From Halobellus rufus (GTDB lineage Archaea > Halobacteriota > Halobacteria > Halobacteriales > Haloferacaceae), in contig NZ_BBJO01000014.1 in the NCBI RefSeq assembly GCF_000739575.1, positions 350,420-414,419 of the forward strand: 64,000 nucleotides of DNA. The letters run 5' to 3'. Each line of letters starts with the position of its first letter. The stretch's first letter is position 1. This document shows, one piece after another, positions 16,988 to 25,650 of this stretch. The notes beneath the pieces were generated by a model, which made no database searches, was not told where the DNA came from, and worked only from the letters and a program-made list of their open reading frames with translations. The translations under genes were made by a program, and so were the position numbers.

Positions 16988-18250
16988 ATGAAACCGACGT
17001 ACGCACGATTCGACGGGTTGGACGAGTTTGAGCGGTTCTACCGTGAGGAGATCGTGTCCGCGCTCCGATCGGACCCGACGGTCGACCTCGACCCGACGCA
17101 CGAGACCCCGACCTACGCGTGGCTCAAATCGAACTACTCGGGGTTCGTCGAGCGACTGCGACGCGATTACGAACTCTCTCCGGGCCAGTTCTACGACGAG
17201 GTGGGTCTGCCACCCGAAAAACTGGACGACAGCGCCGACTGGGGGCTCGATCACGATCCCACCGTGCAGGCGCTCGAAGACTACCTCGAAGAGCTGGAAC
17301 GGGACCGCGGGCGCGCCGCGACGACGGTGGAACCGCGACGCTCGAGGCTGAAGACGTACGCGACGACGTATCGCGCGACCAACGGCACGGGCGATCTGCT
17401 CACTCCCCTGTTGGACGAGACGGCGAAACCGGACGAGATCGCGCGCGTCCGCGACACGTTTCGTGTTCTCGACGACGAACTCGGCACGCTCGCCTCGAAG
17501 AAGAAGTACGTCTCGGCGGTGAAGAACTGGTACACGTTCCTCGTCGAGATGGGGAGAGGGATCTACAACCCCGCAGAGAACCTGTTGAACCGGTTCGGCT
17601 GGGACGAAGACCCCCGCTATGACCATCCCGCCCTCTCGCGGGACGACCTCGCGGCGCTCCTCGAAGTGGCCGACGCCGACTCGCGCTTCTTGCTTCTCGC
17701 GCTCGCTGGATGGGGGCTCCGACCGGTTGAAGCGTGCGAACTCCACGTCGAGCAACTGGTTCTCGACCCCGAAGAGGGAGACGTGCCGCACGTCGCGTTC
17801 GAGGCCGGGGAACGGAAGAACGCGCGACGCACCCGCAACACCGTCGAGATGCTCGTCGGCGTCGACGCCGTTCGAGAGCGCATCGACGCCCTCAGCGACC
17901 GGGACGGTTGGACTGGCTATCTCCTCCCCGGACAGTCGCCGGATCGACCGATCTCGACCGCGACGGCGCGGCGGTGGATCCGGGAACTCGGCTCGCAGGC
18001 GAACGTCCGAATCGACGGTGGTCATCCGCTCCCCAAGATGGGCCGACGGACGTGGTACCGGCTCTATCGCCAGCAGCGACCGTCGATCGAAGCCGGCACC
18101 GCGGCGGTCGCCGCCGCTCAGGGAAGCCGCGACGCGGGGGTTTCAGACCGGAACTACCTCGACGAGCGGACGCGTCGACAGGCACGCGCCGACGCGATGC
18201 GCGAACTCGTCCGCGACGAGCTCGCGGCCATCTTCGAGCCGTACCTCTGA
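16988..18250 (+). CDS. Tyrosine recombinase/integrase-like protein with altered active site
   Basis: 420 residues. The central helical region (about 90-200) resembles the SAM-like core-binding domain, and 215-400 resembles the phage-integrase catalytic domain. GWGLRPVEACELHV supplies Arg-I (R245), GERKNARRTR lies at the Lys position, GRRTWY supplies Arg-II (R353), and DRNYLD the Tyr nucleophile (Y390). The usual H-x-x-R box reads KMGR instead, and the LGH box before Tyr is absent. The extra 90-residue N-terminus is acidic. No tRNA, att repeats or phage genes flank it. It may be an inactive or repurposed chromosomal recombinase. The family call is moderately firm; activity is uncertain. Confidence 0.7.
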   Translation: MKPTYARFDGLDEFERFYREEIVSALRSDPTVDLDPTHETPTYAWLKSNYSGFVERLRRDYELSPGQFYDEVGLPPEKLDDSADWGLDHDPTVQALEDYLEELERDRGRAATTVEPRRSRLKTYATTYRATNGTGDLLTPLLDETAKPDEIARVRDTFRVLDDELGTLASKKKYVSAVKNWYTFLVEMGRGIYNPAENLLNRFGWDEDPRYDHPALSRDDLAALLEVADADSRFLLLALAGWGLRPVEACELHVEQLVLDPEEGDVPHVAFEAGERKNARRTRNTVEMLVGVDAVRERIDALSDRDGWTGYLLPGQSPDRPISTATARRWIRELGSQANVRIDGGHPLPKMGRRTWYRLYRQQRPSIEAGTAAVAAAQGSRDAGVSDRNYLDERTRRQARADAMRELVRDELAAIFEPYL

Positions 18251-18347
18251 GCACGTCCATCTCGACGACGACCCGGGAGGTCGTCCGGAATGGAGCCGTC
18301 GAACGCCGGAGAAGTCATACGTCTCCCGGTTGTAGGCCCTCGAAAGT

Positions 18348-18872
18348 ATGCCGCCCGAACGTGACACCGTCCGGCTTCCGCTCGAATTGCTCCGCCGCCA
18401 GGTGGCCGAGGCGACCGGCCGCTCGGCGTCGTTCGTCGACGTCACCGACGTTGAATTGGACGGGAACTCCCTGGAAGTGGCGTTCGAAACGCCCGACGAG
18501 GACGTTCCGGTCGTCGAGGTGGTCGTCGAGGGACCGGACGGACGCACGCAGACCACGTCGGTCCGGCTGGATACGCCCTCCGGCCTGAAGGTATTCGGTG
18601 AACTGCTTCGGATCGAATACGCCGGTCGAGACGCCGAGACGGGCGAAATCCTCGTCTCGGTCGATCAGCGCGTCGGCGACGACTGGCGGACCCTTCTGGG
18701 GTGTGGCCAGATGTGGGCCGTCGAGACGTCCGGAGGCGATGATTCCCCGGTCACGTGCCGCGCCGAAACGCCTCGCCGTCCCGACGAGGAGGTGGAGCCG
18801 GATGCCGACGATGCCGATCCGGGTCCCCCGGACGCCGCAGCCGAGGGGTTCCTCGGCGACTTCGATCGATAG
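18348..18872 (+). CDS. Hypothetical haloarchaeal protein
   Basis: 174 residues, not recognised. A predicted alpha/beta N-terminal part (1-135) contains the strand-rich stretches VVEVVVEGPDGRTQ and EILVSVDQRVGDDW. The C-terminal 40 residues are an acidic, Pro-rich tail ending GFLGDFDR. There is no signal peptide, no membrane segment and no metal motif; two Cys lie near 118 and 136. It starts 97 bp after the recombinase-like gene on the same strand, so the two may be co-transcribed. Codon use and acidity match neighbouring genes, which supports it being real. Confidence 0.6.
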   Translation: MPPERDTVRLPLELLRRQVAEATGRSASFVDVTDVELDGNSLEVAFETPDEDVPVVEVVVEGPDGRTQTTSVRLDTPSGLKVFGELLRIEYAGRDAETGEILVSVDQRVGDDWRTLLGCGQMWAVETSGGDDSPVTCRAETPRRPDEEVEPDADDADPGPPDAAAEGFLGDFDR

Positions 18873-18987
18873 GTGACCGCTACCGCGTCGTACTCGGTAC
18901 GTACCGGGCGAGACTGCATTGATAAACTACATCTAGCTATACACAGTCGGATGGGTCGAGCGCATTACGACTCCCTTTACCGGTAGT

Positions 18988-19857
18988 TCACACGACACTT
19001 TCCCGCTGGATGAAGATCACGCTGAGTACGACGAGCGTACCGCCGACGACGGTGACGACAGAAACGGGCTCACCCAACACCAACGCCCCCAAACCGACAG
19101 TCACGCCGGGTTCGGCGGTGCTGATGATGCTCGCCCGACTCGCTCCGATCTTTGCGATCCCAGCGAAAAACGTCAGTACCGGCACCACGGTCGCCAGAAT
19201 CGCAATCCCGAGGACAGCACCCCACGCCGTCGGCGTCGGCGGCATCGCCAAGGACCCCGTTCCGGCGCCGAACACGAGGAAGCTGAGGGCTGCTGCCGGT
19301 AACACGAACGCCGTCAACGTCTCGGCCCGTACCGTCGTGAGCGCGTGCTGGCTGACCATAATGTACAACGAATACGCACAGGCGGCCCCGAGGACGACGA
19401 CGACGCCGCGCGGATCCACACCGGCGGGGTCGACGCCGGTGATGAGTGCCACCCCGCCGATCGAGAGCGCCAACGCGGCGACGATCGGGGGCGTCACCCG
19501 TTCGGGGTTAACGACCGCTGTGAGGACCACGACGAACGCCGGATACGTGTAGAGGACGATCGCGACCATCCCGGCGGTCATGAACTCGAGACCCAGGAAG
19601 TACAGCGCGCTCTGGGTCGCGTACCCGCCCGCACCGAGCGCAAACGCGATCGCCACGATCCGCCTGCTCGGAATCTTCAGCCGACCTCGAGACCAGAGTA
19701 CCGCCCAGACGATCACTGTCGCGAGTGCGAACCGGAACACGAGCACCGTGGGGATCGATAGCTCCTCCTCGGCCGCGATGACGCCGAAAACCCCGAGCGT
19801 CCCGAAGCCGACTGCGGAGGCGACCACGAGTGCGATTCCGACCGTTTCGTCGTCCAT
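18988..19857 (-). CDS. EamA/DMT-family transporter
   Basis: 289 residues with about ten hydrophobic segments arranged as two EamA repeats of five helices, the form of drug/metabolite exporters. The start VGIALVVASAVGFGTLGVFG and the closing repeat AEPGVTVGLGALVLGEP are characteristic. It sits in the cytoplasmic membrane and exports an unknown metabolite (amino acids and purines are common in the family). A single gene, divergent from the SnoaL-like gene at 20078. Confidence 0.88.
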   Translation of the reverse strand: MDDETVGIALVVASAVGFGTLGVFGVIAAEEELSIPTVLVFRFALATVIVWAVLWSRGRLKIPSRRIVAIAFALGAGGYATQSALYFLGLEFMTAGMVAIVLYTYPAFVVVLTAVVNPERVTPPIVAALALSIGGVALITGVDPAGVDPRGVVVVLGAACAYSLYIMVSQHALTTVRAETLTAFVLPAAALSFLVFGAGTGSLAMPPTPTAWGAVLGIAILATVVPVLTFFAGIAKIGASRASIISTAEPGVTVGLGALVLGEPVSVVTVVGGTLVVLSVIFIQRESVV

Positions 19858-20077
19858 ACACCAACGCCGTGACCGGGTTGCAAAACGGTACTGATCTGGA
19901 ATCTCGTTCTCTCAGCGTTGCTATCAATCGAGGGAAACCCTGGATGTGTGCGGTGTCGCAGCCCCGGCCTCGTCGTCTGATCCATTCGGGATCGGATGGG
20001 GATTTACATTCAGGTTACTCGCAACTTGAGCGGTAGTAACAAAGACCGACCCACCAGAACTCACTCCTAGTGGTTCG

Positions 20078-20515
20078 ATGAGCATCACGACGACCGAAGA
20101 TCGCAAAGGGGCAGTGCGCGAGTCAAATCTACGGGAGTGGAACGAGGGGGAGATCGACGAGGATCTCTATGGCGAGGAGTACGTCTTACACGATCCCCTT
20201 GGTGACCATAACTTCGCAGACGTAACGAAGATGATCGAAGCCGTGCGGTCTGGGACCTCCGATTTCCAGTTCAGGGTCGACGACCTGATCGGAGAAGGGG
20301 ATCGAGTCGTTCTACGGTACACGATGACCGGGAGAAACACGGGTGCGTCGTACCTGACGGAGGAACCGACCGGGAAGTCTTGGGAGGCGTCGGGGATCTC
20401 GATATACCGATTCGAGGGCGAGCAGATCGTCGAACAATGGGACAACTTCGACTACTTCGGCGTGATGAAGCAACTCGGCCTGATCAGTACGGAACCCGCT
20501 GCCTCCCGAAGCTAG
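20078..20515 (+). CDS. SnoaL-like/ester cyclase-type NTF2-fold protein
   Basis: 145 residues with the NTF2-like cone fold typical of SnoaL polyketide cyclase-like proteins. It shows an N-terminal helix (REWNEGEIDEDLYGEEYVLH), a phenylalanine-containing middle (TSDFQFRVDDLIGEGDRVVL), and the closing strand ISIYRFEGEQIVEQWDNFDY with the conserved E-x-W-D. In haloarchaea these are cytoplasmic single-domain proteins of unknown substrate. A second member lies at 21416. Both stand alone. Confidence 0.8.
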   Translation: MSITTTEDRKGAVRESNLREWNEGEIDEDLYGEEYVLHDPLGDHNFADVTKMIEAVRSGTSDFQFRVDDLIGEGDRVVLRYTMTGRNTGASYLTEEPTGKSWEASGISIYRFEGEQIVEQWDNFDYFGVMKQLGLISTEPAASRS

Positions 20516-20814
20516 TTGTCTCCAACTCGTGTGTCGCTTTTCCGTCGATTTCGCTCTCGTCGGTCCGTGTTGACGTATGTTCGGTCCTCGGCTTTTGTCG
20601 TCTTCTGCACGTCGTCGTCCGCTGGACGCGTTGGCGCTTTTCGGTGCCGCCTCGGACGCTGAAAGACAGCTGCCGTCCCGATGTGGGACTGATCGTCGGC
20701 GAGCGGTGCGAGTGTTTTGGGCGTTGCCTCGCCGCCGACGCAGAAGCTGAGAGTCAGGCCCCGAGACGGACGCCTCTCGATTCGGAGCGAACTACTTTGG
20801 TATCGCAGTCGGAT

Positions 20815-21210
20815 ATGCCGTCTATGGACGTTCCAACTGTCGACCGGGTACTGTCGCGCCCAGTAGAAACCGTGACCCCGGACACGACGATCCCCGCGGC
20901 GGCAGCGACGATGCTCGATCACGACGTCGGTGCGGTGGTCGTACTCGACGATTCCGACCAACTCGTGGGGTTACTGACCGTGACCGACGTGGCCGCGCAC
21001 GTCAGCGAGGGTCGGGTCTCGCCCGACGCCACCGTCGGAGAGTGGATGCGGACCGACGTGACCACGACGACGCCCGAGACGGCGATCGGTGAGGTCGCCG
21101 AAACGATGGTCGATCGCCTGATCCACCACGTGCCGGTAGTCGACGGCGAAAGCGTCGTCGGGATGGTCACGACGTTGGATCTGACGGCTCACCTGGCCCG
21201 ATCGCTCTGA
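20815..21210 (+). CDS. CBS-domain pair protein
   Basis: 131 residues from ATG 20815 (ATG 20824 is also possible). Two CBS repeats, about 9-58 and 70-125, with characteristic VGAVVVLDDSDQLVGLLTVTD and VDGESVVGMVTTLDL segments. Such pairs bind adenosine nucleotides and act as energy or ligand sensors. The open frame extends upstream to 20380, but that part overlaps the preceding gene and has non-coding character. Nothing in the neighbourhood identifies a partner. The 300 bp before it (20516-20814) hold no recognisable feature. Confidence 0.85.
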   Translation: MPSMDVPTVDRVLSRPVETVTPDTTIPAAAATMLDHDVGAVVVLDDSDQLVGLLTVTDVAAHVSEGRVSPDATVGEWMRTDVTTTTPETAIGEVAETMVDRLIHHVPVVDGESVVGMVTTLDLTAHLARSL

Positions 21211-21415
21211 GGTAATGCGTGAGCGATCACGGCGCTCGCCTCGAACGTCTGAGGTACTACGGATGTATACCGGGCCTACGGCGCGCTTCGATACCTCGGA
21301 CGACGGCGGATGGATGAGTCCCTCGAACTGATGTCGAGTAAGGCTGTTTTGTCGGCTCAGGGCAACTGAATACGTCTTTCTAACAATGCGTCTGTCCCAC
21401 GTCTCTCCGATTGCT

Positions 21416-21877
21416 ATGGGAGCACAAGAGAACAAAGCGATGGTCCGTCGAATCATCGACGAAGCGTGGAACGATCAGGATCTCGACGTCGTCGACGAAC
21501 TGTACAGTGAGGACTACACCGGACACTGGTATCTGCCAGAGGGTCGAGAGAGCGACCGCGAAACGCTGAAAGGGTTTATGAGCGAGGTGTTCGAGGGATT
21601 CCCGGATTACCAGATGAACGTCGAGTTCGTTATCGCCGAAGGGGAGTACGTCACTGTCGGCTTCACCGGACGGGGGAGCCACGAGGGTGAATTTATGGGA
21701 ATTCCGCCGGGCGACAGCGAGACGCCGTACAACCCGACGCCCGGTCACATCACGTTCCGGATCGAAGATGGAAGGGTCGTCGAAGGCTGGTCAACGTGGG
21801 ACGCGCTCGGACTGTTGCAAGATATGGGCGCGCTGCCGGACGATCTGTCTGCGATGGCACCGGCGGCTGACGACTGA
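21416..21877 (+). CDS. SnoaL-like/ester cyclase-type NTF2-fold protein
   Basis: 153 residues from ATG 21416, chosen because MGAQENKAMVRRIIDEAWN is the usual family start; ATG 21386 would add ten atypical residues. SnoaL-like signature: AWNDQDLDVVDELYSEDYTG, the substrate-pocket block FEGFPDYQMNVEFVIAEGEY, the GRGSHEGEFMGIPP loop, and RIEDGRVVEGWSTWD at the end. This is the subgroup annotated as ester cyclase. It is convergent with yjbQ, only 7 bp away. Function in the cell unknown. Confidence 0.85.
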   Translation: MGAQENKAMVRRIIDEAWNDQDLDVVDELYSEDYTGHWYLPEGRESDRETLKGFMSEVFEGFPDYQMNVEFVIAEGEYVTVGFTGRGSHEGEFMGIPPGDSETPYNPTPGHITFRIEDGRVVEGWSTWDALGLLQDMGALPDDLSAMAPAADD

Positions 21878-21884
21878 GCCGCGA

Positions 21885-22277
21885 TCACGCGGACGCGGTG
21901 GTCACGTCGAGCGAACGCGTCCGCGGCCCGTCGCACTCGACGAACAGGATCGACTGCCACGTCCCGAGGTCGAGTCCGCCGTCGACGACCGGGACCGAGA
22001 CGCTCTCGCCGAGCAGCATCGAACGCAGATGCGCGTCGGCGTTATCGTCGATCAGATCGTGTTCGTAGCCGCCGTCGCGGGGAACGACGCGGTCGAGCGC
22101 GCGCTCGACGTCGCCGAGGAGGCCCGACTCGTTCTCGTTGACGACGACGCCGGCCGTCGTGTGCGGAACGAACGCCGTACACACACCCTGTTCGACGTCG
22201 TCGGGGACCGCCTCCTCGACCTGTGCCGTCACGTCGACGACGGCGACGCGCTCCTTCGTTTTGACTTGGATCGACAT
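21885..22277 (-). CDS. YjbQ/UPF0047 family protein (secondary thiamine-phosphate synthase enzyme)
   Basis: 130 residues, standard length. Contains FVPHTTAGVVVNE with conserved His39, the HLRSMLLG block, and VDGGLDLGTWQSILFVECDG near the end, all characteristic of YjbQ. The family has weak thiamine-phosphate synthase activity, but its true role is not settled. Cytoplasmic. Its start lies just downstream of an aminotransferase remnant on the same strand. Confidence 0.9.
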   Translation of the reverse strand: MSIQVKTKERVAVVDVTAQVEEAVPDDVEQGVCTAFVPHTTAGVVVNENESGLLGDVERALDRVVPRDGGYEHDLIDDNADAHLRSMLLGESVSVPVVDGGLDLGTWQSILFVECDGPRTRSLDVTTASA

Positions 22278-22320
22278 GTCCGAGCGTACGGGCGGTGGGA
22301 TGATGAGTCTACTCGTCGGG

Positions 22321-22560
22321 TCGGGCTGCCATCAGCGGGGAGATAGCCGTCTCCGAGGCGTTCATCATCCATCGGTTCGACGTAGACGTCCCGATCGCGA
22401 GGACTTCGGGCCACCTCCCCGGCGTCGTGCGGACTCACGTCCGCGAGGAAGAAGTACGTCTCGGTCGGGTATGTCTCGACGCCACACGACCGGAGCGACT
22501 CGGCGAGTTCCGCGGTCCACGAGTGGAGCCGCGCGAGTCGCTCACGGATCTCCGCCGACT
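22321..22560 (-). pseudogene. Remnant of a class I/II aminotransferase (CobD/HisC-like) C-terminus
   Basis: A minus-strand frame reads like the C-terminal 75 or so residues of a histidinol-phosphate or threonine-phosphate type PLP enzyme: RLARLHSWTAELAESLRSCG, then VETYPTETYFFLADV, then DRDVYVEPMDDERLGDGYL. It then loses the expected ending; the conserved arginine-containing tail appears only in another frame (ARPDE followed by a stop). No upstream part with the PLP lysine exists; a zinc-finger gene lies there instead. I read it as a decayed fragment. The exact parent enzyme is uncertain. Confidence 0.55.
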
Positions 22561-22627
22561 CCTCGACCTCGCGGGCGTGGTGACGGCGGTGGCTTCGATC
22601 TCGGAGTTTCGACGCCGCGTGCACTCT

Positions 22628-22783
22628 CTACCGCTCGAATTGGAGGTCCCGCTCCGGCGATTCGGCGACCACCCACCAGTGGACGTCCGATTTGGGGTGC
22701 CGACGTTCGACGTGGTCCCGGAGCCCCGCACCCGTCTCGAAGTCTTTGCCGCAGAGGTTGCATCGGTGATGACGGTTCGACAT
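22628..22783 (-). CDS. Small C2H2-type zinc-finger protein
   Basis: 51 residues. Contains a single C2H2 finger: CNLCGKDFETGAGLRDHVER followed by RH, spacing C-x2-C-x12-H-x4-H. ATG at 22783, TAG at 22628. Haloarchaea encode many such one-finger microproteins; one in Haloferax has been tied to biofilm and swarming, others are uncharacterised. It may bind nucleic acid or protein. A second member is at 24114. The finger is clear and the role unknown. Confidence 0.75.
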   Translation of the reverse strand: MSNRHHRCNLCGKDFETGAGLRDHVERRHPKSDVHWWVVAESPERDLQFER

Positions 22784-22852
22784 CGGTTCGAACTAGGACG
22801 GCATCGCTATTGGGTGCTTGGTTCGCTGCCCCCGGTGACGTCTCACCCGTGA

Positions 22853-23494
22853 TTACGCCAGGTGCGTCTCGAACCACGCCGCGGCGCGTTCGGCGACTTC
22901 GTCGAGCGCGCCCGGTTCCTCGAAGAGGTGAGATGCCCCCTCGACCACGGCGAGTTCGCTCGTGCACGTGAGTTTGCGGATTCCCTCCCGGTTCAGTTCC
23001 AAGACGTCGGTGTCGTCGCCGCCGACGATGAAGAGCGTCGGAGCGGTCACGTCGGGTAGCCGCTCGTCGGCGAGATCGACGCGCCCGCCGCGCGAGACGA
23101 CCGCTCCGACGTCGTCCCCGCGGTCGGCGGCAGCCCGCAGCGCGGCCGCAGCGCCGGTACTCGACCCGAAGTAGCCGATGTTCATCGTCCGCGTCCGCTC
23201 TCGATCGCGAAGCCAGCCCGTCGCGTCCTGCAGTCTCGCGGTCAGGAGATCGACGTCGAACCGCGTCTCGTACGTTTCGTCCTCCGATTCGGTCAGCAGA
23301 TCGAACAACAGCGTGCCCAGCCCGTGCGCTCTGAGTACCTCCGCGACGAAGTTGTTTCGCGGGCTGTGTCTGCTGCTTCCGCTGCCGTGTGCGAACACGA
23401 CGAGCCCCGTCGCACTGTCGGGGACGACGAGCGCTCCTTCGAGTCTCACGTCGTCGATCGGGATGGTCACGAACTCGGCAGGCTGATCGGTCAT
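22853..23494 (-). CDS. Dienelactone hydrolase-like alpha/beta hydrolase
   Basis: 213 residues from ATG 23494; the open frame extends to 24151, but the extension overlaps the gene at 23600 on the other strand and shows no homology. LVVFAHGSGSSRHSPRN forms the oxyanion region. The nucleophile is S112 in GYFGSSTGAA (G-x-S-x-G). The acid is in VGGDDTDVL (D161 or D163), and His189 is in EGASHLFEEP. This is the short cytosolic hydrolase group found widely in haloarchaea, often next to phosphoribosyltransferases; here the PRTase gene is 2.3 kb away. Substrate unknown. Confidence 0.88.
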   Translation of the reverse strand: MTDQPAEFVTIPIDDVRLEGALVVPDSATGLVVFAHGSGSSRHSPRNNFVAEVLRAHGLGTLLFDLLTESEDETYETRFDVDLLTARLQDATGWLRDRERTRTMNIGYFGSSTGAAAALRAAADRGDDVGAVVSRGGRVDLADERLPDVTAPTLFIVGGDDTDVLELNREGIRKLTCTSELAVVEGASHLFEEPGALDEVAERAAAWFETHLA

Positions 23495-23599
23495 ACGCGA
23501 AGCGACGTCGGCATCGGACCTCAGTGTTCTTGCCAGATATCGTTCCGAGGCCGCGACCGCCGACGCAGATTTATCACTGTGGTCGACCAAACTGGTGGT

Positions 23600-24061
23600 A
23601 TGGCGGCCGACATCGACATCCCAGACCCGCCGGACCTGACGAACCGCCGGTCCCCTTCGTCGCTCGATGAGGCGTCTCTCGACAGTCCAAGCGACCTCCG
23701 TCGGGAGGAACTTGAGGGGCTCCTTCGCGACGGAGCGTGGCGCGAGGCGTTCGCCGAGTGGTTCGAGTACACCGACCTCGCTGCGGCGGACGTCGCGACG
23801 CTCGAGGAGCACGGCCTCTTCGAGCAACTGGATTTCTATTGGGACCCGTTCGAGGACCGCCTCCGCTTCGAGGTACCCCAGGTACCGGAGTCGCTGGCGG
23901 GAACCGATCTCGAAGACGTCCTGGGGACCGAACTGAGCGACCTCGGGCAGGCGGTGATCGAACTGCTCTCGGAGGCGTACACCGAGTGGGACGAGACGGG
24001 TTCCCCGGCGGACTCCTGGCAGAACGACCCGGTTGACGACGAGTCTCCGTTCGAGCAGTGA
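23600..24061 (+). CDS. Hypothetical acidic haloarchaeal protein
   Basis: 153 residues from ATG 23600. Not recognised by function. Strongly acidic and mostly helical, with no Cys, no membrane segment and no signal peptide. A Trp-rich middle (WREAFAEWFEYTDL, then LDFYWDPFEDRLRFEVP) suggests a folded domain, and the C-terminus is disordered. Divergent from the hydrolase, 105 bp away. Upstream AUG choices overlap the hydrolase promoter and are unlikely. Confidence 0.65.
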   Translation: MAADIDIPDPPDLTNRRSPSSLDEASLDSPSDLRREELEGLLRDGAWREAFAEWFEYTDLAAADVATLEEHGLFEQLDFYWDPFEDRLRFEVPQVPESLAGTDLEDVLGTELSDLGQAVIELLSEAYTEWDETGSPADSWQNDPVDDESPFEQ

Positions 24062-24113
24062 CCGAGCGGCCGACACAGACCGACGCGAATCCAACCGACC
24101 GATACCCGGACCG

Positions 24114-24287
24114 ATGACAGACGATACCGACTCCGAAATCGAGGCCGACACCGACGACGACGCAGGGCCACCGTCCGAGGAGCGGCCCTTCGAGTGCGAA
24201 CTGTGCGGAGACAGATTCCGGACGGAGGCCGAACTGAAAGATCACGTCTGGGAGTACCACGAGATGGGCGGTGACATCCCTCCGTAG
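24114..24287 (+). CDS. Small C2H2-type zinc-finger protein
   Basis: 57 residues from ATG 24114. A disordered acidic N-terminal half is followed by one finger: FECELCGDRFRTEAELKDHV then WEYH, spacing C-x2-C-x12-H-x4-H. Similar to, but not a copy of, the protein at 22628-22783. Lies 52 bp after the preceding hypothetical gene on the same strand and may share its transcript. Role unknown. Confidence 0.75.
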   Translation: MTDDTDSEIEADTDDDAGPPSEERPFECELCGDRFRTEAELKDHVWEYHEMGGDIPP

Positions 24288-24387
24288 CGACTCTGACGGA
24301 TCCAAAGACGGAGCGCCGTTCCGACCAGTGGGCTGTTCACCGCCGCTGGGTGAGGTTTTATGCCCTCGTGTCACGTTGTCAATCGTA

Positions 24388-24531
24388 ATGGTGAGGACTA
24401 TCGAGCTCAGTGACGAACTCGCCGCGCGCATCGAAGGACACCTCGAGGACGACGAGACGATCCCGGAGTTCCTCGAGGAACTCGTGTCCATCTACGAGCA
24501 GGAAGGCCGGTTCCTCCAAGAGGGACCGTGA
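24388..24531 (+). CDS. Short conserved haloarchaeal protein, 47 residues
   Basis: 47 residues reading TIELSDELAARIEGHLEDDE, then IPEFLEELVSIYEQEGRFLQ. The first part resembles the beta strand and first helix of a ribbon-helix-helix domain, and the second is an amphipathic helix. Homologues of this length with the ending EGRFLQEGP are, to my knowledge, common in haloarchaea and annotated only as DUFs. An antitoxin-like DNA-binding role is possible but unproven; no toxin gene is adjacent. Confidence 0.65.
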   Translation: MVRTIELSDELAARIEGHLEDDETIPEFLEELVSIYEQEGRFLQEGP

Positions 24532-24693
24532 GAGGCGGTCGAACTTCCCGTCTCTCGGAAGTGGACGGTCCACGTCGAGCGAGGCCCGATCATTTGATTC
24601 GCCGACCACCCCGATCCCGACTAACCGGAGTGATCGGTCACGGCCGGGGAGAAACGACCGACTTACTATCGTTCCCCCTTTCGACCTCCGGGT

Positions 24694-25310
24694 ATGGATC
24701 AGTCGTCGACGCGCGTGTCCCGGCGCGACTTCGTCCGCTGGGGAGCGATCGCAACTGCGGCGAGTGCCGGGACTGGAACGGCTCGCGCCCAGGAGGGAGA
24801 ACGTCACACCATCGAGATGACCGACGACTTGGTGTTCGACCCCGACGAGTTCACGATCGCGCCGGGAGACACGGTCGTCTGGGAGAACGTCGGCCAGATC
24901 GGCCACTCGGTGACGGCCTACGAGGACGACATTCCGGAGGAGGCGACGTACTTCGCCTCCGGAGGTTCGAGGAGGAGTCCGCCGCCCGGAGTGCCTACAG
25001 GGCGGGCGATCCGGAGAGCGGTGACGTCGTCGAAGACGCCACCTACGAGCACACGTTCGAGGTGGAAGGCACCTACGAGTACTTCTGTATCCCGCACGAG
25101 TCGGTCGGGATGCTCGGCACGCTCGAAGTCACGCCGGGCGGGGGGGCCGACGACGACGGCGGCGGTCAGCCCGTTCCGACCGTCCCCGACGTGGCCAAGA
25201 CGATTCTCGTCGCGACGACGGGGGCCTTTGTGGCTGTCGTCGGATTGGCCTACTTCTTCTTGAAGTACGGCGGCGATTACGAACCGATGGACGAGGAGGG
25301 TTCGAACTGA
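24694..25310 (+). pseudogene. Halocyanin-like blue copper protein, broken by one frameshift
   Basis: From ATG 24694 a Tat signal (SRRDFVRWGAIATAASAG) leads into a cupredoxin: EFTIAPGDTVVWENVGQIGH gives the first copper His. After GGA at 24961-24963 the frame must shift by one base. The correct continuation starts with TTC at 24966 and includes YEYFCIPHESVGM, which holds the Cys, second His and Met ligands, then an Asp/Gly linker and a C-terminal helix (TILVATTGAFVAVVGLAYFF) anchoring it in the membrane. Total length (617 bp) is one base short of 205 codons plus stop. All four copper ligands survive, so this may be a sequencing error rather than a dead gene. Role: extracytoplasmic electron carrier. 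Confidence 0.8.
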
Positions 25311-25485
25311 TCCTCGTGGCGGGTCGACGGGTGCCGCACGCGGTCCGATTACGGTCCAGTCGACAGTATTAGTTTTCTCGACGTCGTACGTTGGAATCCG
25401 ACACGCCGAACTCGCTACGCCGTGACCGCTCTGCGGACTCGTATGCGGAGTCGGTCGGCGAAGCCGGCGGTCGGAGGACAATACG

Positions 25486-25650
25486 ATGCCAGACACCAAA
25501 GACGGGCGTGACAAGAAGTCCCACGACGAGGAGCGACGCCAGCGGGAACGCGCGTTACGACGAGCCCTCGAATACGCGCGCTCGGCAACAGAACGACGCG
25601 AAGAACGCGAGGAGGAACTCGCCGAGGCGGAACTGGCAACCGACGAGTGA
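25486..25650 (+). CDS. Small highly charged helical protein
   Basis: 54 residues, nearly half Arg, Lys or Glu, reading DEERRQRERALRRALEYARS and then TERREEREEELAEAELATDE: almost certainly a single long helix or coiled coil. Uninterrupted from ATG 25486 to TGA 25648. No homologue recognised with certainty. It lies alone between a halocyanin relic and a convergent PRTase gene. Coding status rests on composition only. Confidence 0.45.
   Translation: MPDTKDGRDKKSHDEERRQRERALRRALEYARSATERREEREEELAEAELATDE

Noticed and set aside
22853..24151. 432-codon minus-strand frame upstream of the alpha/beta hydrolase
   Set aside because: Only the last 213 codons resemble a hydrolase. The extension lies opposite the acidic gene at 23600 and has no recognisable domain.
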